Source: Legionella longbeachae
GTDB lineage: Bacteria > Pseudomonadota > Gammaproteobacteria > Legionellales > Legionellaceae
Assembly (NCBI GenBank): GCA_016191305.1
Contig: JACPOX010000070.1
Coordinates: forward strand, 964 to 13,031
Length of the DNA stretch: 12,068 bases
Direction of reading: 5' to 3'
Positions 1-7,695 of the stretch are shown piece by piece. Position numbers and translations under genes: made by a program. The notes beneath the pieces were generated by a model. It was not told the origin of the DNA. It saw only the letters and a list, made by a program, of their open reading frames with translations, and made no database searches. Position 1 is the stretch's first letter; each line of letters begins with the position of its first letter.

Positions 1-851
1 ATCATAAATTAACAGAAGGCTTTGAAAAAACTTCTTCTACTTTTATTGACGTCGTCAAACGATTAACCATTATTGATGAAGCACAAAAGAAAATCACCGA
101 GTTATCTAGTCATGTTGTGAGTTTGCAAGATGTACTAGTGGACAAAAAAGCGCGCGGTGCTTTTGGTGAAGTACAGCTCTCTACTCTAATAAGCAATATG
201 ATTCCTGCAACACATTTTCAAATGCAATACACTCTAAGCAACCAAAAACGTGCTGACTGCATTTTATTTTTGCCTGAACCTACAGGAAATGTCGTTATAG
301 ATGCCAAATTTCCTTTGGAAACCTATCAACGACTCGTTAATATAGATGCGGGCTCAGTTGAAAAAAAATCATTACAGCAACAGTTTCGTCAAGACATTCA
401 AAAACATATAAAAGATATATCAGAAAAATACATCATTCCCAATGAAACCACTGATGGTGCCATGATGTTCATCCCTGCTGAATCTATCTTTGCAGAAATT
501 CATGCCAACTATCCAGATTTGATCGCCCTATCACAAAGATTAAAAGTCTGGCTGGTTTCTCCCAGCACCCTGATGGCAGTACTTACCACTGCGAAAGCTG
601 TGCTCAAAGATGATGCCACTCGTAAACAAGTTCACATTATTCAAAAACATTTGCACGCTCTTGCAGATGATTTTCAACGATTTGAAAAACGCATGGATAA
701 ATTATCCAAGCACATCAACTTAGCGCACCAGGATGTTAGTGAAGTGAATACTTCCGCCAAAAAGATTACCTCTCGTTTTCATAAAATAGAGTCCGTAGAT
801 ATTGAGCTGGATGAATTGGAGCTTGTTGAAACTGAAACATCAATGCTGTGA
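1..851 (+). CDS. rmuC: RmuC family protein, 3' part (5' end outside window)
   Basis: The reading frame is open from the first full codon at position 3 to the TGA at 849-851, giving the last 282 residues. A GTG at 117 is an internal valine, not the start, because coding sequence of the same character continues upstream of it. The protein matches the RmuC family: a coiled-coil-like lead-in, a GAFGE block, then R-A-D-C followed by the I-D-A-K-F-P-L segment near 295-315, which is the PD-(D/E)xK-type nuclease core, then MMFIPAESIFAEIH (about 460-505) and a V-W-L-V-S-P-S-T-L block (about 547-575). The C-terminal tail is predicted coiled coil and ends in an acidic stretch. RmuC proteins are linked in E. 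coli to limiting recombination at inverted repeats; the exact substrate is not settled. The missing N terminus in relatives usually carries a membrane anchor plus a long coiled coil. Family assignment is confident. Confidence 0.93.
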   Translation, partial: HKLTEGFEKTSSTFIDVVKRLTIIDEAQKKITELSSHVVSLQDVLVDKKARGAFGEVQLSTLISNMIPATHFQMQYTLSNQKRADCILFLPEPTGNVVIDAKFPLETYQRLVNIDAGSVEKKSLQQQFRQDIQKHIKDISEKYIIPNETTDGAMMFIPAESIFAEIHANYPDLIALSQRLKVWLVSPSTLMAVLTTAKAVLKDDATRKQVHIIQKHLHALADDFQRFEKRMDKLSKHINLAHQDVSEVNTSAKKITSRFHKIESVDIELDELELVETETSML

Positions 852-877
852 AAATGGCATACATCTAAAATGACACT

Positions 878-903
878 CTCTGTAAAATCAATCACTTACA
901 GAG
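878..903 (+). terminator. Weak hairpin after rmuC
   Basis: An 8-bp perfect stem, CTCTGTAA (878-885) with TTACAGAG (896-903) around a 10-nt loop, starts 27 nt after the rmuC stop. It is followed only by TCCATCTTT, not a true T-run, so it is at best a weak or factor-assisted terminator. Confidence 0.3.
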
Positions 904-924
904 TCCATCTTTAGAGAAAAAGTA

Positions 925-1040
925 GCCTGGATGGAGCGCTGCGCGCGTAATCCGGGAACCCCGCGAAGCGGTACATTATGGTTTAATGTGCCATGCTGCA
1001 CATGGATTTCCTGGATTACGCGCACAGCGCTTCATCAGGT
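925..1040. repeat. Inverted-repeat intergenic element, about 116 bp
   Basis: Two arms of about 33 bp lie in opposite orientation at 925-958 and 1008-1040. Both carry the core GCGCGTAATCC and AGCGCT; by eye about 27 of 33 positions match. The 49-bp centre holds smaller dyads: CCGC-GAA-GCGG (962-972), ACATTA/TAATGT and ATGTGC/GCACAT. It has no coding capacity. The form is that of a non-autonomous, MITE-like or REP-like repeat. The GC-rich arms contrast with the AT-rich flanks. No convincing target-site duplication was found next to the arms. Confidence 0.6.
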
Positions 1041-1053
1041 TGCCTTTGATAAA

Positions 1054-1170
1054 GTATGTAAATTATGTTAATTAAATAAAAAACCTGTCATCGTTGCGAA
1101 CGAAATGAAGCATTCTAACGAAGCATCGCTATGAATTGCTTCGCCAGGTTCGCAAAGAGGATTTACATAC
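1054..1170. repeat. Nested inverted-repeat element with GCGAACGAA-type dyad
   Basis: The inner dyad has arms at about 1091-1115 (containing TTGCGAACGAAATGAAGCA) and 1133-1158 (containing TTGCTTCG and GGTTCGCAA). This resembles dyad repeats that I recall, from memory, as common in Legionella intergenic DNA. It is bracketed by a perfect 10-bp inverted repeat, GTATGTAAAT at 1054-1063 and ATTTACATAC at 1161-1170. Another GATGTAAATT follows at about 1190-1199. No ORF is present. Together with the preceding element and the AT-rich stretch 1171-1285, in which I see no gene, this accounts for the 434-bp gap between rmuC and the leucine-rich-repeat gene. Confidence 0.55.
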
Positions 1171-1285
1171 CCGTAAGCACTTGTAAAAGGATGTAAATTT
1201 GTTTTTTCGAAAGCTCTTTTGTAAAGAGTTTCTAGAGTTATAAAAAGAATATAAAATCAAAATTGTAAGAGTTCACGAATACTAC

Positions 1286-2272
1286 TCAAAATCTATTAGT
1301 AAAAAATTGTAATTCCTCCGGTAGGTACTTCATATACTTATTCACATCTTCATGATGTTTCGCAAAAAAAGCAGCCTGAGATTTAAGGCTCGGTGGTTCT
1401 TTTGTAATTCCAAGTTTACTGGCAAAAAAGTGACAAGCCTGCAGATCTGTACCACCTAAGGCATTCCCTTTATCATCTAATAAAATAATATTTTGAATCT
1501 CAGTAAAAACTGATTTCCATGCTAAACGTTGATTCATAGTCATTTGTTTCAGTTCAGTTTCACTTAAATAAACAGTTTTTATTTTGGACAATGAGTTTCT
1601 TAATTTATTGATTTCTTCAACAGACAATTTCTGTAGATCATTGAAACCCAAATTAAGTACACATACCCTGGCACTAAGTGCTGAAAAGGCCTGAGCTAAT
1701 TCTAATCCATTTAGTCTGTCACCAAGATGATTCCTCTGCAAATTAAGAGAAGTCAAACTGTCAGGTAATGCTGCAAAAACTTGAGCAAGTCCTTCTCCGG
1801 TTTTTTTGAAGGCAAGATCACTCGAACTCAAATTGAGAAAAGTCAAACTTTCAGGTAGCGCTGCTAAAATTTTGACTAATTCTACTATGTGATTATAACC
1901 AAGATAATTCCAATGCAAATCAAGTGAAGTCAAGCTCTTAGGTAGAACTGTGAAGGCTTGGACTAATTCTGCTCCGCTTCTATGGCCAAAATCACTCCAG
2001 CACAAATCAAGTGAAGTCAAACTGTCGGGTAGTGCTGTAAAGACTTGAACTAATTCTGCTCCATTTTTATAGCCTAGATAATTCCAGCTCAAATCTAGTG
2101 AAGTCAGACTGTCAGGAAGTAATGTTAATGCCTGTGCTAATTCTGCTCCGTTCACGTTTGGAAAACCATTCCGTCTCAAATCAAGTGAAGTTACGCCTAT
2201 AGGGATGTTTTTAAAGGCCTCAATTAATTGCGTGCCATTGAATAGATTAAGATTTCTTAATTGGTAGTGCAT
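1286..2272 (-). CDS. Leucine-rich-repeat protein, candidate secreted effector
   Basis: A 328-aa protein built mainly of about eight leucine-rich repeats of 28-30 residues, from about residue 6 to 235. The unit is of ribonuclease-inhibitor type: S-L-D-L-x-W-N-x-L-G followed by G-A-E-L-x-Q-x-F-x-x-L-P-D-S-L-T. Units three to five are nearly identical, which shows as an 87-bp tandem repeat in the DNA. The last 90 residues are non-repetitive, helical-looking and end in an aromatic-rich tail preceded by an L-P-E-E-L segment. No signal peptide or membrane segment is seen. The start is the ATG at 2272, with GGAAG six bases upstream; a TTG one codon earlier is less likely. Proteins of this build are frequent among Legionella type IVB (Dot/Icm) effectors, where the repeats bind host proteins. 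No catalytic domain is visible, so the role is inferred to be binding. Translocation is a guess from the family and the absence of an export signal. Confidence 0.85.
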   Translation of the reverse strand: MHYQLRNLNLFNGTQLIEAFKNIPIGVTSLDLRRNGFPNVNGAELAQALTLLPDSLTSLDLSWNYLGYKNGAELVQVFTALPDSLTSLDLCWSDFGHRSGAELVQAFTVLPKSLTSLDLHWNYLGYNHIVELVKILAALPESLTFLNLSSSDLAFKKTGEGLAQVFAALPDSLTSLNLQRNHLGDRLNGLELAQAFSALSARVCVLNLGFNDLQKLSVEEINKLRNSLSKIKTVYLSETELKQMTMNQRLAWKSVFTEIQNIILLDDKGNALGGTDLQACHFFASKLGITKEPPSLKSQAAFFAKHHEDVNKYMKYLPEELQFFTNRF

Positions 2273-2341
2273 CAAAACTTCCGTGTGAATTATCGATACT
2301 GAATGTAATTGTCTTTTATGTCAGCATCTTTTGTGCCGATA

Positions 2342-2370
2342 AATATACAGACGGTGATTTATATTGTCAA
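2342..2370 (-). promoter_or_regulatory. Near-consensus sigma-70 promoter for the leucine-rich-repeat gene
   Basis: Read on the minus strand, an exact TTGACA (2370-2365) is followed after 17 bp by TATATT (2347-2342, five of six to consensus). The predicted transcript starts near 2335 and has about a 62-nt leader before the ATG at 2272. Confidence 0.7.
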
Positions 2371-2443
2371 ACCAAAACTCCATCTTGGTTGCCACAAAAG
2401 CTTTTTGGATTTCATTTAATAAAAGAATCTATAATTTAAAGAT

Positions 2444-2471
2444 GTAACACAGAGCATACATAAGGTATAAT
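2444..2471 (+). promoter_or_regulatory. Putative mfd promoter
   Basis: A perfect TATAAT at 2466-2471 lies 30 bp before the mfd ATG. The best -35 is GTAACA at 2444-2449 (four of six to consensus, 16-bp spacer). The leader would be only about 25 nt, and I see no Shine-Dalgarno sequence in it: the bases before the ATG are pyrimidine-rich (TTCTCTCC) and then ATTGATTAATA. Confidence 0.5.
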
Positions 2472-2501
2472 AGCCAATTTTTCTCTCCTATTGATTAATA
2501 A

Positions 2502-5500
2502 ATGACCGGAAATACCTTGCTATATCGGCCAACACAGGCGAAACAAATATGGGGACAACTCCATGGAAGCAGTTTGGCTCTTGCTCTAGCTGAATATTGC
2601 CAGAAAACACCTGGAATAAAACTATTGATCGCACAAGACAGCCTCAGTGCCAATCAATTGCAAGCTGAATTGAATTTTTTCCTTAATTTATCAGGAAGAG
2701 CACAAGAATTATTAATTTTTCCTGATTGGGAAACTCTTCCCTATGATCAGTTTTCTCCTCATCAGGATATTATTTCTGAAAGACTATACGCTTTAAGCCG
2801 TATTCAGCAAGTCAGTGACGCAATTGTAATTACCTCTGCAAACACTCTCATGCATAGACTATGTCCACCTGAATTTTTGAATCAATATGCGTTGATGCTT
2901 AAAGAAGGACAAAAACTGGATTTGGATGCTTTTCGCAAACAATTACAACAATCAGGTTATCATTGTGTCAATAAAGTCCTTGAACATGGTGAATTTGCCT
3001 TACGTGGTTCTATAATTGACGTCTATCCGATGGGCTCTGGCCTACCTTTTCGTATAGAACTCTTTGATGATGAAATTGAAAGTCTAAGAGAATTTGATAC
3101 CGAAACCCAACGTACTATAGAAAAAATAAAAGAAATTAATGTATTACCTGCACGTGAATTTCCTCTTAATGAACAAAGTCAGATGCTCTTTCGTCGAACC
3201 TTCAGAGAGCAGTTCGCAGTCAATCCAAGTCAATGTCCTATTTATGAAGCAATCAGTGAAGGACAATATCCTGCAGGAATCGAATATTATTTACCTCTGT
3301 TTTTTGAAAAAACCGTCACTTTTTTCGATTATCTCCCTGAAGATGCTAAAATTTGTTTGATTGAAAATATTCAAGATAATGCGGAACAATTCTGGAAAGA
3401 ATTGAACGAGCGTTTTGAACAAAGACGTTATGATCTTAGTAGACCAATTTTGTCACCCTCACTTTGCTTCATTAATCCTACTGAATTATTAACCAAAGCC
3501 AATAGCTATGAACAGCTGCGTTTGTCCCATAGTGCATCCGATAAGAAAGGAGCCGTAGTCAATTTTGATATCGAACCAGGTCCACAATTACCTATCGATA
3601 GAAAAACACAAGAGCCTTTAACTCAATTACGTGAGTATTGTACTGATACTTCTCGCAGATATTTACTTGTGGTTGAAAGTGCTGGTCGGCGTGAAGTTTT
3701 ACTTGATCTGCTAAAACCAAGTGGCATCACAGCAAAGATACAATCGTCTTGGCATGACTTTCTTTTGGATAGAGCACCGATTAATATCACTACTGGAGAC
3801 CTCAATTATGGCTGCGAAATAAAACAGAGTCATATAGTCATCATTGTTGAGTCTCAATTATTTGGTGAACAAAGTACGCCACAAAGACGTAGTTCACAAA
3901 AAGTTGTTGATCCTGACCTAATTATTCGTGATATGGCAGAGCTACGCTTAGGTGCACCAGTGGTTCATCTTCAGTTTGGCGTAGGACGTTATCAAGGCTT
4001 ACAACATATTGAATCCAATGGTATTTCAAGTGAGTTTTTAGTATTAACTTATGCAGGTGAAGATAAAATTTATGTGCCAGTTACTTCCTTGCACATGATA
4101 AGCCGTTATACTGGAGTTGACAGTGATCATGCTCCTTTACATAAACTTGGTACTGATCATTGGCAAAAAGAAAAGAAAAAAGCTGCTGAAAAAATTCATG
4201 ATGTAGCCATTGAGTTACTTGATCTCTACGCGAAAAGAGAAGCTCAACCTGGACATCAATATGAATTAAACCACAGCGAATATATTAAATTTGCCAGTGC
4301 CTTCCCATTTACAGAAACAGTGGATCAATTACAAGCAATTGAGCAAATCATAAAAGATATGCAATCCCCTAGACCAATGGATCGCCTCATTTGTGGTGAT
4401 GTAGGTTTTGGAAAGACTGAAGTAGCAATGCGTGCTGCTTTTGTCGCTGTGCAAAACGACAAGCAAGTCTGTGTTCTGGTGCCTACAACACTTTTAGCAG
4501 GACAACACTTTGAATCATTCAGAGATCGATTTGCTGATTTTCCTATTAATATTGAGTTACTTTCACGTTTTCGCTCGAATAAAGAAAGTGAAGCTGTTCT
4601 TGCTGGATTAAAATCAGGCAAAATTGATATTGTTATAGGAACACACAAATTATTCCAAAGCAATATCGCCTTTAAAAACCTTGGGCTTCTCATCATTGAT
4701 GAAGAACATCGTTTTGGAGTAAAACAAAAAGAACACATCAAAGCATTACGTACTCATGTTGATATTCTATCGATGACCGCCACCCCTATTCCGAGAACAT
4801 TGAACATGGCTATGGCAGGAATCAGAGATATTTCCTTGATTACCACCCCCCCAGCTAAACGACTTGCAATCAAAACATTCTGGCAAGAAAAAAAAGAACC
4901 CGTAGTTCGTGAAGCCATTTTGCGGGAAATATTAAGAGGTGGACAAGTTTTTTTCCTGCATAACAATGTAGAAACCATAGACCGAATTTGTCAGGATCTA
5001 CAAACTTTAGTGCCAGAGGCGAAAATTCGTAATGCTCATGGACAAATGCGTGAGCGCGAGTTAGAACGCGTGATGTCTGATTTTTATCATCATCGGTTTA
5101 ATGTTTTAGTGTGTACTACTATTATTGAAACCGGCATCGATATTCCAACAGCAAATACTATTATTATTGACAGAGCTGATAAATTTGGTTTGGCGCAACT
5201 GCACCAATTACGCGGACGTGTGGGCCGCTCTCATCACCAGGCATATGCCTACTTACTTACTCCAGATGAAAAATTATTGACTACTGATGCAGTCAAACGT
5301 TTAGAGGCTATTGTCTCATTAGAAGATTTAGGCGCAGGATTTACCCTGGCGACACACGATCTAGAAATTCGTGGTGCAGGTGAACTATTAGGTGATGAAC
5401 AAAGCGGAAATATGCATGCTATAGGATTTAATTTATTTATGGAAATGCTCGACAGAGCGGTCAATGACTTAAAAGCCGGAAAAACTCCAGAATTATCTGC

Positions 5501-5954
5501 ACCAATGTACCAAGGACCAGAAATTGATTTACGAATTAGCGCCATTATTCCAGAGGATTATATTGCTGATATCCATAATAGGCTTATTATGTATAAACGA
5601 ATTGCAAATGCAAAAAATCAACAACAATTACACGATTTGCAAATTGAGCTCATTGACAGATTTGGTTTATTGCCACAACCAGTCAAACATCTATTATTAA
5701 TTACTGAATTAAAATTAAAAGCTGAAAAGATGGGCATTCAAAAAATCTCTGCTGGCGCACAACAAGGTAAGTTGGATTTTAGCGAAAAACCTTCAATTGA
5801 TCCTGGAGCATTGATTCACTTAATTCAAGTACACGCCAAAAGATACCAAATGGATGGACCTCAACGCTTACGCTTTACTTTAGATAGCACTTCTGCTGAA
5901 GAACGGATATTTGAGATTAGTTCTTTGCTGAACAAACTAACTGGACAAAAATAA
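2502..5954 (+). CDS. mfd: Transcription-repair coupling factor Mfd
   Basis: A 1150-aa protein, matching the roughly 1150-aa length of Mfd in enterobacteria. Mfd binds RNA polymerase stalled at DNA lesions, pushes it off using ATP, and recruits UvrA to start nucleotide excision repair. Visible domains in order: an N-terminal UvrB-like region with the F-P-D-W-E-T-L-P-Y-D segment (about residues 73-85); an RNA-polymerase-interacting domain (about 477-545, with G-V-G-R-Y-Q-G-L and D-K-I-Y-V-P-V); then a RecG-like superfamily 2 translocase with Walker A G632-D-V-G-F-G-K-T-E640, the D733-E-E-H736 box, S-M-T-A-T-P (757-762) and the Q902-x-R-G-R-V-G-R909 motif; and a C-terminal TRCF domain that in E. 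coli masks the UvrA-binding surface. All key ATPase residues are intact. The ATG start is supported by length and by the TATAAT 30 bp upstream, despite the lack of a ribosome-binding site. It stands alone, divergent from the leucine-rich-repeat gene. Confidence 0.98.
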   Translation: MTGNTLLYRPTQAKQIWGQLHGSSLALALAEYCQKTPGIKLLIAQDSLSANQLQAELNFFLNLSGRAQELLIFPDWETLPYDQFSPHQDIISERLYALSRIQQVSDAIVITSANTLMHRLCPPEFLNQYALMLKEGQKLDLDAFRKQLQQSGYHCVNKVLEHGEFALRGSIIDVYPMGSGLPFRIELFDDEIESLREFDTETQRTIEKIKEINVLPAREFPLNEQSQMLFRRTFREQFAVNPSQCPIYEAISEGQYPAGIEYYLPLFFEKTVTFFDYLPEDAKICLIENIQDNAEQFWKELNERFEQRRYDLSRPILSPSLCFINPTELLTKANSYEQLRLSHSASDKKGAVVNFDIEPGPQLPIDRKTQEPLTQLREYCTDTSRRYLLVVESAGRREVLLDLLKPSGITAKIQSSWHDFLLDRAPINITTGDLNYGCEIKQSHIVIIVESQLFGEQSTPQRRSSQKVVDPDLIIRDMAELRLGAPVVHLQFGVGRYQGLQHIESNGISSEFLVLTYAGEDKIYVPVTSLHMISRYTGVDSDHAPLHKLGTDHWQKEKKKAAEKIHDVAIELLDLYAKREAQPGHQYELNHSEYIKFASAFPFTETVDQLQAIEQIIKDMQSPRPMDRLICGDVGFGKTEVAMRAAFVAVQNDKQVCVLVPTTLLAGQHFESFRDRFADFPINIELLSRFRSNKESEAVLAGLKSGKIDIVIGTHKLFQSNIAFKNLGLLIIDEEHRFGVKQKEHIKALRTHVDILSMTATPIPRTLNMAMAGIRDISLITTPPAKRLAIKTFWQEKKEPVVREAILREILRGGQVFFLHNNVETIDRICQDLQTLVPEAKIRNAHGQMRERELERVMSDFYHHRFNVLVCTTIIETGIDIPTANTIIIDRADKFGLAQLHQLRGRVGRSHHQAYAYLLTPDEKLLTTDAVKRLEAIVSLEDLGAGFTLATHDLEIRGAGELLGDEQSGNMHAIGFNLFMEMLDRAVNDLKAGKTPELSAPMYQGPEIDLRISAIIPEDYIADIHNRLIMYKRIANAKNQQQLHDLQIELIDRFGLLPQPVKHLLLITELKLKAEKMGIQKISAGAQQGKLDFSEKPSIDPGALIHLIQVHAKRYQMDGPQRLRFTLDSTSAEERIFEISSLLNKLTGQK

Positions 5955-5987
5955 ATCATTAGGAGAGATGCAAAAAAAGGTGGTTTA

Positions 5988-6038
5988 TGTAGGTTTGGGC
6001 TAGGAGCCCAACCTTCAGGGATCGACACTTATTTTTTT
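5988..6038 (+). repeat. Intergenic repeat, copy 1 (inverted relative to the copy at 8043-8080)
   Basis: This runs TGTAGGTTTGGGCT, then an imperfect hairpin made with AGCCCAACCT, then ATCGACACTTATTTTT. The same ends occur in the opposite orientation at 8080-8043, where the hairpin half is missing (TGTAGGTTGGGCT, a short bridge, then ATCGACACTTATTTTT). The stem lies 36 bp after the mfd stop and the T-run comes 13 bases after it, so it may also contribute to ending mfd transcription, though the layout is not that of a standard terminator. Confidence 0.55.
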
Positions 6039-6098
6039 CGAATAAAAAAGTTAGTTTAAAGAGTTTTTTATGTATTACGAGGAATGAGTTGCCTATAG

Positions 6099-6225
6099 AT
6101 CTTGATGCGTATTATGAATGTTTTTCGACGACAATCTCACATAAGGCACATCAAGATGCAGGTCCTTGCAGTGATATATTCACTAGACCTTTCTCCCACT
6201 CTCGCTGGAAATAGCGAGTTGGGAG
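6099..6225. other. Cluster of dyad symmetries between mfd and the deaminase-like gene
   Basis: Three structures follow one another: a 9-bp inverted repeat ATCTTGATG (6099-6107) / CATCAAGAT (6149-6157); a two-part stem AGGTC/GACCT (6160-6164, 6186-6190) enclosing GTGA/TCAC (6171-6174, 6180-6183); and a strong hairpin CTCCCACTCTCGCT (6193-6206) / AGCGAGTTGGGAG (6213-6225) with one mismatch or bulge. The last lies 17 bp past the stop of the minus-strand gene and could protect or end its transcript, but no T-run follows on either strand. No coding region is supported here. Confidence 0.4.
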
Positions 6226-6242
6226 TGGCTGGCATGTTATCT

Positions 6243-7646
6243 CTACAAATCAGAAAAATTATTAGGAAAGAAATTATTAGTAGTGGAATTAGTAAATTCT
6301 GTTGGAATTGTATTTTCCTCATGGCCCTTCTTCTCATTCGAATTACTTGATGTTTGATTATAATAGAATGATGATCGACATGTTACTAATGAAAAAACCT
6401 GTTGGGGTAAAAGATTCGATTCGTCATTGAATGTTTCAAATGTTTCTTCTTGGTTAAGTTCTGGAATAGAACTGTCAATTAGATGATTGTTACTTTTAGT
6501 ATTCGTGGCACACCCTTTAAAAAACAAATTGCAAGACTCGATAAGTGTTTCTGTACGGGCTTCTTTTTTGTTTAAAAAAGAAAACGAATTTTCATGTTCT
6601 GAATCGCTGTCGCTTGCACACATATCATCGATCATTAAGGTCTTTTCCCCTTCATGACATTTATTTGTATTTATATTATATACACTAGGGAAACTTATGC
6701 CATGCGTACCTCGATAAGAAATTTCTATATCTGAACTAGATAAAACTTCATGGCAAGCTTGACAACATAATTTAGAAATTCCAATATTCACAGACTCTGT
6801 TAATTCTATTGTTTTCAAATAAGCTAGAATGGCTTGTTCTGCATGGATATTACCTTCTTTTATTAATGATGAAGGAGTGATAACGATAAATTCAGGATTG
6901 GTTAAACATGATAATTCAGCAGAATTTAATTCCCCTTCTTTTCCATTACTTAATATGCCCAATAAATAATCGTGACCTATTTTTAGTAAAGCATTTTGTA
7001 AATGTGTAATAGAAGACGATCTTTTTTCTTTTTTCTTTTGAGGTAAAATATTCCCAACACCTAATTCTTGACTAGCTAGCATTTTAGCAATTTTTAATGC
7101 AAAGCTCTCATCAACATATTCATGTTTTTTAATAGTTAATAAAAAGTATTGAACAATATCAATTTTCTGAGTGAGACCTTTAGTTAATGTTTTTTCATTA
7201 ATTTTTTTAGGACTATTTGATGCAATAATAATGGATCCTTGGACTAAAGCAACTGCTATACATGGAACATACTCATCTCTAATAGATAAAATGCGAGATA
7301 TGCTATCTAATAAGCGTTGTTTTTTTGATTGGTCATTGTAATTTTTTAAAGGTAGTTTATTAATAATAATAAAGTTATTATCTTCGAGGATTTTATCAAC
7401 CATTTTTTTTAAATAGTCTTTTTTGTCATTATTATCTTTTACCTTCTCCTCTAAATGAGTCATTACTTCCTTATTAATTAATTGTGAAATCAGCTTCTCA
7501 ATTTTCTCATCTTCTATACCTTTAGTAATAATATATTGGGCAATTCGTCCTGCAATATTACCGGAGAAATTAAATTTAATTTTTTCTTCTTGAGCTAAGT
7601 TATTAACTTGCTTTAAAATAAGCAATTTAATAGTTTTATTATTCAT
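6243..7646 (-). CDS. Deaminase-fold domain protein, candidate Dot/Icm effector
   Basis: A 467-aa protein from the ATG at 7646, preceded by AGGGTG six bases upstream; a GTG at 7655 is in frame but has no ribosome-binding site. Residues 1-250 are charged, lysine-rich and helical-looking and I do not recognise them. Residues about 245-335 carry the zinc-dependent cytidine-deaminase signature: H268-A-E270 (zinc ligand and proton shuttle), then S-K-L-C294-C295-Q-A-C298 (CxxC zinc ligands, with Cys in place of the usual Pro before the first ligand), then Y311-R-G-T-H-G316. The S-K-x-x-C-x-x-C plus R-G-T-H-G pattern resembles the OTT_1508-like group of predicted nucleic-acid or nucleotide deaminases, which includes toxin-like proteins of intracellular bacteria; this subgroup call is from memory. 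The last 110 residues are Ser/Asn/Glu-rich and low in complexity, with glutamates about 18-25 residues from the C terminus, in keeping with a Dot/Icm export signal. The gene is clearly more AT-rich than its neighbours and sits between repeat copies, which suggests acquisition. The substrate is unknown. Confidence 0.75.
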   Translation of the reverse strand: MNNKTIKLLILKQVNNLAQEEKIKFNFSGNIAGRIAQYIITKGIEDEKIEKLISQLINKEVMTHLEEKVKDNNDKKDYLKKMVDKILEDNNFIIINKLPLKNYNDQSKKQRLLDSISRILSIRDEYVPCIAVALVQGSIIIASNSPKKINEKTLTKGLTQKIDIVQYFLLTIKKHEYVDESFALKIAKMLASQELGVGNILPQKKKEKRSSSITHLQNALLKIGHDYLLGILSNGKEGELNSAELSCLTNPEFIVITPSSLIKEGNIHAEQAILAYLKTIELTESVNIGISKLCCQACHEVLSSSDIEISYRGTHGISFPSVYNINTNKCHEGEKTLMIDDMCASDSDSEHENSFSFLNKKEARTETLIESCNLFFKGCATNTKSNNHLIDSSIPELNQEETFETFNDESNLLPQQVFSLVTCRSSFYYNQTSSNSNEKKGHEENTIPTEFTNSTTNNFFPNNFSDL

Positions 7647-7695
7647 CTTTCTCACCCTAATCTTGGCTATTGCTATTCTTCTAAAGCAAATAATA

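Noticed and set aside
117..851. Start of the rmuC reading frame at the GTG at 117
   Set aside because: The frame is open to the window edge and the upstream residues look like the same protein, so the GTG is internal and the gene is 5'-truncated by the window.
1208..1231. Hairpin GAAAGCTCTTT-TGT-AAAGAGTTTC as a terminator for the leucine-rich-repeat gene
   Set aside because: On the minus strand it is followed by an A-run rather than a T-run, so it does not fit an intrinsic terminator.
3139..3360. A plus-strand open frame inside mfd in a second frame
   Set aside because: It lies wholly within mfd with no start signals and an unnatural composition.
4325..4741. A 138-codon minus-strand open frame inside mfd
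   Set aside because: It is antisense to the conserved helicase core of mfd, is rich in Ser/Cys/Arg as expected of a shadow frame, and has no ribosome-binding site.
6102..6350. Short open frames on both strands between mfd and the deaminase-like gene
   Set aside because: They cross the dyad cluster and the 3' end of the deaminase-like gene, have no ribosome-binding sites and show no protein-like pattern.
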